64,000 nt of DNA, taken from the NCBI RefSeq assembly GCF_019175285.1, contig NC_056527.1, forward strand, positions 113,222,742 through 113,286,741, read 5' to 3'. This DNA is from Sceloporus undulatus. Taxonomy: Eukaryota; Chordata; Lepidosauria; Squamata; Phrynosomatidae. The position numbers were made by a program, and so were the translations under genes. Shown here one piece after another: positions 55,138 to 64,000 of the stretch. The notes under the pieces were generated by a model, which was not told the origin of the DNA, ran no database searches, and worked only from the letters and a program-made list of their open reading frames with translations. Numbering within the stretch: the first letter of the stretch is position 1; each line of letters starts with the position of its first letter.

Positions 55138-55151
55138 AACCACAAGTGGTT
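55138..55151 (+). promoter_or_regulatory. inverted RUNX-like pair upstream of V18
   Basis: AACCACAAGTGGTT, identical to V16, 183 bp upstream of the ATG. Confidence 0.55.
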
Positions 55152-55320
55152 AAACAAAAACCAGAAGGTAGAAAGCAGCTTTAAAGGCAGCTCTGCTTTC
55201 TACACTGCAGAATATAACCACCCAGTGAAAGGATCTTGAAAAAATAATATTGGCAAAGAATCATTTTAGATTCAGCTTGCTTCAAGTAGATCCAGTCTAG
55301 CTCTCTACAGTTTCCTCACC

Positions 55321-56078
55321 ATGATCTCTGCGCTGGCATTGATTATGTTACTGACCTTCACTTCAGGTGAGTATAATTTTAATTCAGACTTGTGGATTTC
55401 ATTGAATAGATGGTCAGCTTGAAAAATTAATGATCATCTGCAGGGACAGATGAAGTATTTTATACAATCCTAGTTACAGTATTAACAGTAGGAGAGGTCT
55501 GTCTCAATCCTGATCATGGGGATCTGATAATGTGAGAAAGTGACCCCCAAATTTCAGACTCCAAAGGTTGTTGGACTTCAGTTCCCAGAAGCTCGAGCTA
55601 ATCTGGCCAACAGTTGGGGACAACTGGGGACCCAAGTCTAGAAACTACTGATCTACAAAAGCTAAACTGAAGCAACTCTCTCTCCTTCTTTCTCTTTGTT
55701 CTTTATTGCCATTAGCCTCCCTGGGGCTCCCCAGCCCATTTCATTAACCATCTTCCACATTTTGTTTATTTCTGTAGAAAGGATCTATGGAGATTCAGTC
55801 ACTCAAACAGAAAGTCATGTTACTATCCAAGAAGGACAGCATGTTTTGCTGCCATGCAACTATGACACCTCTAGCTTCCCATTCCTTTTCTGGTATGAAC
55901 AACAGCCAAACCACCCTCCTCGGCTTTTGCTATCAAGCTATGATGGTCAGGATGCAGAGACCAAAAAGCGCACGAGGGAGTTTTCAGCAAAACTCAACAA
56001 AGCAGAAAAGTCCTTCGATTTGACAAAGGATTCAGTTGAGCTGAGACATACGGCTGTCTACTTCTGTGTCCTGAGTGA
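55321..56078 (+). CDS. TRAV: V18: T-cell receptor alpha-type V segment (family I)
   Basis: Leader exon 55321-55366 (MISALALIMLLTFTS) ends G|GTGAGT. The V exon 55778-56078 follows TTCTGTAG and begins ERIYGDSVTQTES. Landmarks are VLLPCNYD, LFWYEQQPN and TAVYFCVLSD. It differs from V16 by a few residues, including a three-codon longer stretch (KKRTRE) in the framework 3 start. The 40 bp beyond the RSS also match V16. Last V in the window. Intact, judged functional. Confidence 0.92.
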
Positions 56079-56117
56079 CACAGTGAAGAGAATGACTAGA
56101 GAAGCAGGCCAAAAACC
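56079..56117 (+). other. V18 recombination signal (23-RSS)
   Basis: Consensus heptamer CACAGTG, 23 bp spacer, nonamer CCAAAAACC. Confidence 0.94.
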
Positions 56118-56439
56118 CACCCAGTGGCAGAACACAGAACTCCTGTTATTTAAAACATCACTAGAAGTTTCAGCATGCTACATCTGAGCACTTTTTGATA
56201 TTGGGCTGTGGATAAGGTGGTAATGACAGCAGGTGTGTGTGCTCCAGGGGCAGACTTTCCTCACCCCAATTATAACTTGTTTGTTGACCATATATATATA
56301 TAAAGGAACCTCCACAAAGTGCCTTTGAGATCTTAAAGGCTCTTCATGGTCAGCCCATCTCTTCTCTTGGTCATTCCAGGTGGTGAGAATTCCATAGCAA
56401 TCTATTACCTCCTGCACAGAAGGCTTCCAAGGTTTGCTT

Positions 56440-56635
56440 CCAAGAGGCAAATTTGCCATGAAGTTTTCTTAGTAAGATTTGTTCTGAGGGGATTTTCCAT
56501 TTACTTCCTCTGAGGTGGAGAGAGTGTGATTTGGCCAAGGTCATCCAGTGGATTTCCATGGCTGAACAGAGATTTGAACCCCACTCTCCCAGAATCCTGG
56601 TCCCACACTCAAACCACTACATCAAGATGGCTCTC
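56440..56635 (-). mobile_element. tRNA-derived SINE
   Basis: 'gttttcttagtaagatttg', 'ggtcatccagtggatttcc', 'gatttgaaccccactctcc' blocks in - orientation. Confidence 0.7.
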
Positions 56636-56844
56636 CAGATTTTATTCAGAGGAATATGTGAAGGGATCTTGTAGGTTCTTTGAGACCAACTGCGTGAAAG
56701 AAGTTGTAGCATGAGCTTTTGAAGACAAGGTCTACTTCCCCAGATGCAACCTAGTCTATGAAAGCTTATGCTACAACTTCTTTTGCAAAGATGCTACAAG
56801 ATCTTTTTGCATATTGGTAATCTAAATATTGCACATTGATAGTC

Positions 56845-57000
56845 TAAATATTCAGAGGAGGTTTGCCATTGCATTTCTCTTTTGGCGGAGAGAGAGTGTG
56901 TTGCCCAAGGTCACCCCATTGGGTTTCTATGGCTGTGCAAGAATTCAGAACCTATTCTCCTAGAGTCCTTGTCCACCACTCAACCCACTACGTTATATAT
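56845..57000 (-). mobile_element. tRNA-derived SINE, truncated
   Basis: 'ttcagaggaggtttgccattgc' through 'ccaccactcaacccactac'. Confidence 0.65.
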
Positions 57001-57896
57001 TTATTACATTGCTATGCCATAGAACTCCAAAAATATTTGGTCCCATCCTCAAATTGAAGCTAAAATGAGAAAATTAAAAATCCTAATACTTCTCATGAAA
57101 ATGTAATATATATAAAGAAAAACAGCTTTATAATAAAGCCAATGTGAAATCATCAGCTGTTTTCTGTTCTGATGGTATTTTTTCACAGCCACATACTTTC
57201 CCTAAAGTATGCAATGTTTATGCACTTTCCTGTATTGAGTAGTGTGTTGATACACTTTCTCCCAATACATCCATCTTTAGTTGTGCATGTTTGCTTGGCT
57301 ATAATTCAATAATACAAAATATAAGCAAGAATCTACTGGTTGTAGTTTCCACCTAGTGATTAGAAACTGAAAGATAGGTGTGCAGTTCTGTTAACAGACT
57401 TGCAGGGCGTGTCTGCAGAGGCCAAATGTACCAGTCCCCTCCCCCTCACATTGATCTGGATTTATGACACAGGCCCAAAGGCCCAAATGGACTGCAGGCT
57501 GTCTACATGTGGGAAGAGGAACCTCTGCTGAATGCTGACCTTCCCTTCCTCTTCCCACTGTTCTGGGACTCCTTGGAAGCAGCAGCAACAGCTCCAGCCA
57601 AGGACGTAGCTAGAGGGGGGGGGGTTAGGGGGTTTGGTCCCCCCCCCCTTCAGGCCTGGGGACATTCAAGCTCCTTCCTCCCCCCCTCCTCCTCTCCATT
57701 AAAACCACGGAGGAGCTCCGAGAGGGAAAGGTGGAAAGACAAAGCAAGCTCTTTCCCTTTCGTTTCCATAGGAGTCATGGCAACGTGCTGTGGGATTATG
57801 GGTGTTGTAGTTCAGTGACCTCCCCATCTCTCTATCTCTGGCTGAGCTTTCCAAATGCCCCTCACCAAACTGCAAAGCCCAGAATTCTATAGCATG

Positions 57897-58120
57897 GGGG
57901 AATCTACACTGTTGATATAATACCCTTTGACACCACTTTAAGTGTTGTAGCTCAATTCTGTGGAATCCTGGGATTTGTATTTTTACAAGCATTTTTTTCC
58001 TTTCTAAAAGAGTACTGGTGCCTCACAAAACTACAAATCCCAGGGGTTTGGGTTTGTTTTTTTAGTAGCCCTGGAAGTTAAAAGTGGTGTCAAACTGCAT
58101 TATTTCTACAGTGTAGTAGC
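57897..58120. mobile_element. palindromic MITE
   Basis: 'ggggaatctacactgttgatataataccc' in type, and inverse 'aaactgcattatttctacagtgtag' in type. Confidence 0.7.
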
Positions 58121-58184
58121 TCACAGTGTTGCCACTGCTAAAGTTAAAACAGAATATAGTTCCATTACAGTGCGTTGTGATCTG

Positions 58185-58425
58185 GGTTGTTGTTGTTGTT
58201 GTGTGCCTTCAAGCCTTTTCCAACTTATGGCAACCCTAAAATGAACCTATCCTGGGGTTTTCTTGGCAAGATTTGCTCAGAAGAGCTGTGCTGAGAGGCT
58301 GAGGCTGAGAGAGTGTGACTTACTCCCCAAGGTCACACACTGGGTTTCATGGCTGAGCTGGAAATCAAACCCTGGTCTCCAGACTTCAGAGTCATAGTCC
58401 AACACTCAAACCACTACAACAAATT
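58185..58425 (-). mobile_element. tRNA-derived SINE, full length
   Basis: (GTT)n end, 'gtgtgccttcaagcc', 'ggggttttcttggcaag', 'caaggtcacacactggg' and 'gtccaacactcaaaccac'; the best copy in the window. Confidence 0.75.
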
Positions 58426-59064
58426 TTACCTTGTGGGTCTTACATGACAAATACCAAAACCCACACATTTGCAGTAACTTTATTAAGCCAACCTGCAGCA
58501 ATAATCTACTTTGAGACTGCTTTGAGACTGCCCTGGCTGGCTCAGTGCTAGGGAATTCTGGGAACTGTATGGTACAAACACACACTGCAGCCAGGAATTC
58601 CACTTGTGGACATACATCTTTCCCCTCTTCATCCCTTGGCCTGTTGGACTGTCTTGTTTATGTTTTAATGATATCCAGTGCATTATTGCTGACCTGCCAT
58701 GTTTGTTGCATAACCACATTGTATGTTTTTCTGAGCGATGTGATATTAAAATAGTTTAACAGTTTTTATATTGAGTGTTCAAGATGGATGTGTTTGTGAT
58801 CAGAAAGAAAATAAGTTCTGACAGCAAACTAAAAGAAGTAAGCACATTAAATGTATCACAACTTCATTATAGCAAAAGAAGTGAAAGTTATCAAATTGGC
58901 ATATAGAAATAAAATTATTTGTAGTGGAAGAATTATATTTTAATCTTTTGAAGTCTTTTATTACTATATTCACAATTACAAGAAATTGTAAATCTATAGT
59001 GTAATAAAATATACTGGTTTGTCAACTGGTCAATGAGAGGCTAAGTTAGTTTTACGTTTTAATA

Positions 59065-59325
59065 TATAGTCCGTCCTTGCCTTACGTGGGGGATCCATTC
59101 CGGATCCTGCCACGTAAGGCGAATTCTGCCTATGCTCGAGTCCCATTGGAAACAATGGGTCTCATGCACGGCGGCGCGGGAGTGCGCAGGGCGCAACAGG
59201 CGTGCACACCCATTCAATTGAATGGGACGCGCCGCCCCTTCCATCTCACGCATGCCCCACGGCTTGAGCGCATATACTCAAGGCTGCGTATGGCGCGGGC
59301 ACGCTGTATAATAATAACTTTGACA
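59065..59325. mobile_element. probable DNA-transposon MITE ('gtccgtccttgccttacg')
   Basis: GC-rich block starting TATAGTCCGTCCTTGCC with internal inverted pieces ('ccttacgtgg' / 'ccacgtaagg'; 'cccattggaaacaatggg'). The right end is not certain. Confidence 0.45.
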
Positions 59326-59459
59326 TAAGCATTACATTGTTCAGGGACATAGCTGGACCCCCCTTCCATTAGAAAAATGAATGATGTGTGCTGCTGCCCT
59401 GCCACACCCAAGCCCCATTATAATGGTGGCACTTAGTCTGGACCCCCCCTTCCTAAAAT

Positions 59460-62400
59460 CCTGGCTACGTCCCTGCTCCAGCTCAGCAGAGAGAGAGAGG
59501 TGGGGCCTGCCTTTCCCCTTAAAAGGGCACTGTCTCAGCCTTCTCCTCCCTTGTGAACACCAGCCAGCCTGCTTCCAGAGAGGAACCTCTGCTGAATGCT
59601 GACCTTCCCTCCCTCTTCCCACTGTTCTGGGACTCCTTGGAAGCAGCAGCAGTAGCATCTCCAGCTCAGCAGAGAGAGAGGCAGGGCAGTAACCCCTCAG
59701 ACATCCGGAAGCTCCCATAGGTACCCTTCTCCTCCGTCAACTCCCTCATGTCTTGGGATCGTCACCCCATCCCTTCCAGCACTGTTGGACTGTATCTTTA
59801 TTTTTCTGCTTTTCTCTTTTCTCCATTTTCTCCTGCCAACTGTTGGTCACCCAAACCTCTCTTCTCCATGGCTCCTCACACCTCTCCTTCTCCTTATCTC
59901 ATCCCTATCCGCCCCCTCCCTAACTCCCAACTCCCATTCTCTTGTGCTCTCTGGAATTGCCGCTCCGCTGCCCCAAAAGCAGCGGCAATCCATGATCTTT
60001 TTCTATCACAATCATTTAATCTTCTTGCCCTCACTGAAACCTGGCTTCCAGCCCACGATACCGCTACCTCTGCTGCCCTTTCTTTTGGCGGTCTCTCTTT
60101 TACCCACACTGGCCGCCCTGAGGGTCGCGGAGGAGGGGTCGGCATCTTATTATCAAAGTCCTGCCAGTTTCAGGTTCTCTCTCCTCCTCCCAGCTATTCC
60201 TTCTCTTCATTCGAATTACACTCCATTAGACTCTTTTTTCCTCTGCAACTTCGGGTTGCCATCATCTATCGTCCTCCTGGTTCAGCGTCTCAGTTTTTCA
60301 CAGATTTTGAATCTTGGTTGACATTTTTTCTTTCAGATACTGTCCCCTCCCTGATTTTAGGTGACTTTAACATCCACCTCGACGATCCCCAGAATTCCTC
60401 AACCTCTCGCTTCAGCTCTCTCTTAGCTTCCTTCGGTCTCCAACCCCATTCCAACTCTCCAACCCATTCCCTTGGTCACTGTCTCGACTTAGTTCTCCCC
60501 TCCAAGTGTGTCGTGTCCGACTACTTGGCTTCTGATTTCCCACTATCTGACCATCACCTACTTTCCTTTACTCTTACCTACATTCCTCCTCCCCGTCATA
60601 CTGTCCTCCGCCAGTTCCGTGATCTTCATTCTCTTAACCTTAACCATCTCACTCAATCCTTGGTTTCATCCTTCGCTTCTCTCAATCTTGGGGACTCTGC
60701 TGACTCAGCTATGTCTTTACTGAATTCTACTCTCTCCTCAACTCTTGACAGCTTTGCCCCAGTTTCTACACGCGTGTCCTCCTCTTCCTCTACGACTAGG
60801 CCTCAGCCCTGGATCACTCCCACTGTTAGATTTCTCCGGTCCTGCTCCCGAGCAGCTGAACGTCTCTGGAGAAAGTCCAGGGAGTGGGCCGACTTTATCC
60901 ATTTTAAGTTCGTTCTTTTATCCTTTTCACGTGCTCTGTCGATGGCAAAACAAGACTACTTCAAATCATTGATCTGCGCCAACGAGAGGCGCCCGCAGCG
61001 CTTGTTCTCCTGTTTCAACACACTGTTAAAAACCCTCTCCTCCCTCCGTATCTCCATTATTTTCTCCCTCCGACTTTGCCAATTACTTCATTACAAAGAT
61101 CACTACCATTCGTTCTGAGTTAACTCCTCATGATTTGGCTCCCACCATTAATCTCCTCACCCCTCCTACTAATAAACTCTCTGTGTTTCCTCCTGTTTCT
61201 TTGGAAGAACTCTCTTCGCTGCTGAACTCATCCAAACCTACCACCTGTTCTCTTGACCCACTTCCTTCTCGTCTTCTAATCTCTATAGCCCCCTCTTTGT
61301 TACCTTCCCTCCTCTATATCTTTAATCTCTCTCTCTCTTCGGGTTCCTTCTCCTCAGTCTTCAAACATGCCTTAGTTTTCCCTATCCTGAAAAAACCCTC
61401 TCTTGACCCCTCTTCCTTGGCTAGCTATCGTCCAATCTCTCTTCCTCCTTTTCTCTCCAAGGTGTTGGAACGACTCGTCTATTCACGCTGTCTTGAGTTT
61501 CTTGAAACCAACTCCATTCTGGATCCCTTCCAGTCTGGTTTTCGCCCACGGCACTCCACAGAGACGGCCCTTATTAAGATCTCGAATGATCTTTTGCGGG
61601 CCAAGGCGAATGGCCTTTATTCTATCCTTGTCCTACTCGATCTGTCTGCGGCCTTCGACACCGTGGACCACTGTCTCCTAATAGATGTACTCTCTGACCT
61701 TGGTTTCTCGGGCCTTGTTCTTGATTGGTTCATATCTTACTTGTCAGATCGATCTTTTTCAGTGGTCTTGGGTGGTCAGACCTCGTCTTCTGTCCCCTTA
61801 TCTGTTGGAGTTCCTCAGGGCTCTGTTTTGGGTCCCCTTCTGTTCTCTCTATATACACTCTCCCTTGGCAAACTTATCAGTTCTTTTGGTTTCTCCTACC
61901 ATCTTTACGCCGATGATACCCAGCTGTATCTTTCCACCCCTAATCTTTCACCAGAGCTAGAGCAGCAAGTGTCATCCTGTTTAACAGCTGTCTCCCACTG
62001 GATGCACCATCGGCGTCTGAAGCTCAATATGTCCAAGACCGAGCTTCTTGTTTTCCCTCCTGAGCCCACCCTTCACTATTCCTTTTCTATTTCCGTCAAT
62101 AACATCTCTATCCAGCCGGTCCAGGAAGCCCGCAGTCTCGGTTTCATCTTTGACTCCTCTTTGTCATTTATCCCACAGATCCAGACTACAGCCAAAGTCT
62201 GTAGATTTTTTCTCTATAATATCGCCAAAATCCGTCCATATTTCTCAGCTTCTACCGCAAAAACACTGGTCCATGCCCTAGTGGTCTCACGATTAGACTA
62301 CTGTAACCTCCTCCTGGCAGGGCTTCCTCTCTCTCACCTCCACCCATTAATTTCTGTTCAGCATTCAGCTGCACGCATTATTTCACTCGCTCGCCGTTAT

Positions 62401-62967
62401 GATCATGTCTCCCCTCTGTTGTCTTCCCTTCATTGGCTCCCTCTTCCTTTCCGCATCAGGTACAAACTTTTGCTACTCACCTTTAAAGCCCTCCATGGGC
62501 TGGCCCCTCTTTATTTAACTGATCTTCTCTCTCCCTACATCCCTACTCGCACTCTCCGCTCTGGTAGCCAAAATCTCCTCTCTCAACCCAGGATCTTCTC
62601 TGCCCCGTCCCCGATCCGTCCCTTCTCTCTAGCTGCCCCTCATTCCTGGAACCTTCTTCCTCTGCATACACGGCTCATCACTTCCCTAACCAGCTTTAAA
62701 GCTGAGCTGAAAACCATATTGTTTAGGGAAGCGTTCTCAGGGAATTTGTGATTGTTATCTGGCTGTCTGACAATATTTGATGTGATGTGATTTGTTTGAT
62801 ATTTGATGTTTTTAATCTGTTTTTTCCTTTCTATATGGTAATTTTATCTATTCCTCTTTTAATTGTTATTATCTTAGAATGTATGCCTTGTGCAGGCTTT
62901 TATTTACTTCTAATTTTACCGACTTTGTACAGCGCTGTGTATAATTACAGCGCTATAGAAATAAAGT

Positions 62968-63003
<36 letters not shown>
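59460..63003 (+). mobile_element. L2-type LINE, nearly complete
   Basis: ORF2 covers 59748-62751, followed by a 3' UTR and a (TAA)n tail. The 3' UTR text 'tgtacagcgctgtgtataa' and 'acagcgctatagaaataaag' is typical of lizard and fish L2. The 5' boundary is uncertain (59460-59747 is GC-rich and may be 5' UTR); no ORF1 was recognised. Confidence 0.82.
59748..62751 (+). CDS. L2 LINE ORF2: endonuclease-reverse transcriptase, one frameshift
   Basis: Would encode the LINE protein that nicks DNA and copies its own RNA. The N-terminal part (59748 to ~61040) is an APE-type endonuclease: [20 protein letters not shown] and the catalytic SDHHLLSF. The C-terminal part (read to 62751) is a reverse transcriptase: [24 protein letters not shown] and the active-site YADDTQLY. 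The two parts are in different frames; the break is at about 61020-61050 in the run 'aaaaaccctctcctccctcc'. No other stop was seen across ~1000 codons, so this copy is young. Start chosen at the first ATG of the open frame; the true start could be a later ATG (59872). Confidence 0.85.

Positions 63004-63004
<1 letters not shown>
62970..63004. repeat. (TAA)n tail of the L2 LINE
   Basis: About 12 units directly after AAATAAAGTTTAA. Confidence 0.9.
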
Positions 63005-63006
<2 letters not shown>

Positions 63007-63109
63007 GGTAGTACTACAGCAAAGCTGAGCCATTCCTGCTTTAAAATTAATTTAAAAGACTCACCTTTTGCATCAGATCGCTTTGGAAAATCTGGAGCCC
63101 TCTGTAGAG

Positions 63110-63412
63110 ACATGGAGCAGCTGTTTAGAATGTGTCCTGCTGTGCCACCTGGCGATGCCACTGTTGGTGCAGGTTGCTCCCACTGAGATCACAACGAGGC
63201 ACCCAGCCATGTAATAGATGCTGGGTGGCTCTTTTTTTGCCTCAGAAGGAGCAACTTGTGCTTGTGATGGCAGTGGGTGGTACAACAGGGTGTTGTGCAC
63301 ACCATTGCCTGGTGTTGCTGAGGAGTGCAAAGGTAACTGGAGACAACTTTGGGGCCACAATACTCCAGGGGCAGCTCCCAGAGTATTTTGGCCCACAGAT
63401 CATGAATTAGGT
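63110..63412 (-). repeat. dispersed repeat, inverted partner of 52840-53145
   Basis: Carries 'catggagcagctgtttag', 'gatgctgggtggctctttt', 'ggcagctcccagagtattttgg' and 'cagatcatgaattagg', the reverse complement of the copy at 52840. Confidence 0.8.
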
Positions 63413-63454
63413 AAATTAATTTAAAAATCAGTAATGAGATTTTCTTTTCTCTGG

Positions 63455-63715
63455 GGTTATTCACATGGTGAAAATGATCCAGGATGAATTCGGGCTGAAT
63501 CACTGTTGTTCATATGCATCTCAAATGCACTTGTTTCAATTTTTTTTTTTGGGGGGGCTGCCAAAACCTCCACTTAACCTGGGATAATTGATACTGGGTC
63601 TTCTCCTGAGTTTTTAAAAAAATTCGCATCACTGGCAGTGTGAATAACCGATGCGAACAGACTTGGATTAAACTCTGCAGCAAACTTTGAATGGGTTTTG
63701 AATACATTTGCATCG
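63455..63715. mobile_element. foldback MITE
   Basis: 'ggggttattcacatggtg' near the left end and the inverse 'cagtgtgaataaccgatgcg' near 63640; the middle is AT/GT-rich. Confidence 0.5.
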
Positions 63716-63789
63716 TTGACTCCTTTGGGGACAAGGCTTCTCCCAGCCGACTTCTTTCCCTCTACACTTGTTGCTCTGGTCTAGCATCT

Positions 63790-64000
63790 GGTGTCTAGAT
63801 CAAGAGAAGTAATAGTGCCACTCTATTCTGCTTTGGTTAGGCCCCACCTGGAATATTGTGTCCAGTTCTGGGCACCACAATTCAAAAAGGACATTGAGAA
63901 ACTGGAGCCATGTGTCCAAAGGAGGGTGACTAAAATGGTGAAGGGTCTGGAAACCATGCCCTATGGGGAACGACTTAGGGAGCTGGGGATGTTTAGCCTG
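63790..64000 (+). mobile_element. CR1 LINE, 5'-truncated, runs off the window
   Basis: The + strand frame reads [20 protein letters not shown] and then [15 protein letters not shown], the C-terminal end of the CR1/L3 reverse transcriptase. It continues past base 64000. Confidence 0.8.

Larger units (their letters stand above)
57000..59060. other. V-free stretch downstream of V18
   Basis: Contains a GC-rich block at 57515-57760 that shares ~75 bp ('gaggaacctctgctgaatgc' to 'ccttggaagcagcagca') with 59578-59650, a palindromic MITE at 57897-58120 and a SINE at 58185-58425. 58450-59060 is AT-rich and unassigned. Confidence 0.5.

Noticed and set aside
59894-60145. Reverse-strand frame opposite the L2 ORF2
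   Set aside because: Shadow of the real coding frame.
1-64000. J segments, D segments or constant exons
   Set aside because: Looked for FGxG-type J cores with 12-RSS and Ig constant exons; none convincing on either strand.
1-64000. CRISPR arrays, operons or bacterial-type signals
   Set aside because: Introns, RSSs, SINEs and LINEs show vertebrate nuclear DNA; repeats are microsatellites or transposons.

Overview
This window is vertebrate nuclear DNA, most likely from a squamate (probably iguanian) lizard. It lies inside the variable-gene array of a T-cell receptor alpha-type (TRA/TRD) locus. I find 18 V gene segments, here numbered V1-V18 in order. All are on the + strand and most are spaced 2-4 kb apart. 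Each has an intact V exon with the two framework cysteines and the core tryptophan. Each is followed by a recombination signal (RSS) of heptamer, ~23 bp spacer and nonamer, as expected for TRAV. Fifteen have a recognisable two-exon layout with a phase-1 leader intron. V4 has an unusually short leader. V13 and V15 have no leader of their own. No D, J or constant exon and no reverse-strand V was seen, so the window is interior to the V cluster. Lizard origin is inferred from the repeats: L2 and CR1 LINEs, tRNA- and 5S-headed SINEs, a SPIN hAT copy, many palindromic MITEs, and a V2R vomeronasal-receptor relic.

Layout. 1-2.8 kb: repeats. 2.9-34.1 kb: V1-V10, in which sequence families recur as cassettes (A: V1, V5, V6, V9; B: V2, V10; C: V3; D: V4, V8; E: V7). 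11.5-14.5 kb: a broken Ty3/Gypsy LTR element ending 92 bp upstream of the V4 leader. 34.8-36.5 kb (possibly to 38.4 kb): a V2R pseudogene on the - strand, separating the V block from the next one. 39.7-56.1 kb: V11-V18, different families (F: V11, V15; G: V12, V13; H: V14, V17; I: V16, V18). 56.2-64 kb: no V genes; SINEs, MITEs, an almost intact L2 LINE (ORF2 split by one frameshift) and a truncated CR1.

The segments work as a pool. One V at a time would be joined to a downstream J by RAG, then spliced to the constant exons to give an alpha-type chain. The most interesting signals are: two tandem V exons (V12/V13) behind a single leader, with a second possible case (V14/V15); inverted RUNX-like site pairs upstream of at least six leaders; an inverted CCAAT box at a near-fixed distance in family A; family-specific non-consensus RSS heptamers (CACAATG); and a ~520 bp element built as a chain of consecutive hairpins. 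Splice sites, leaders and regulatory sites are read by eye; none was tested by alignment or expression.
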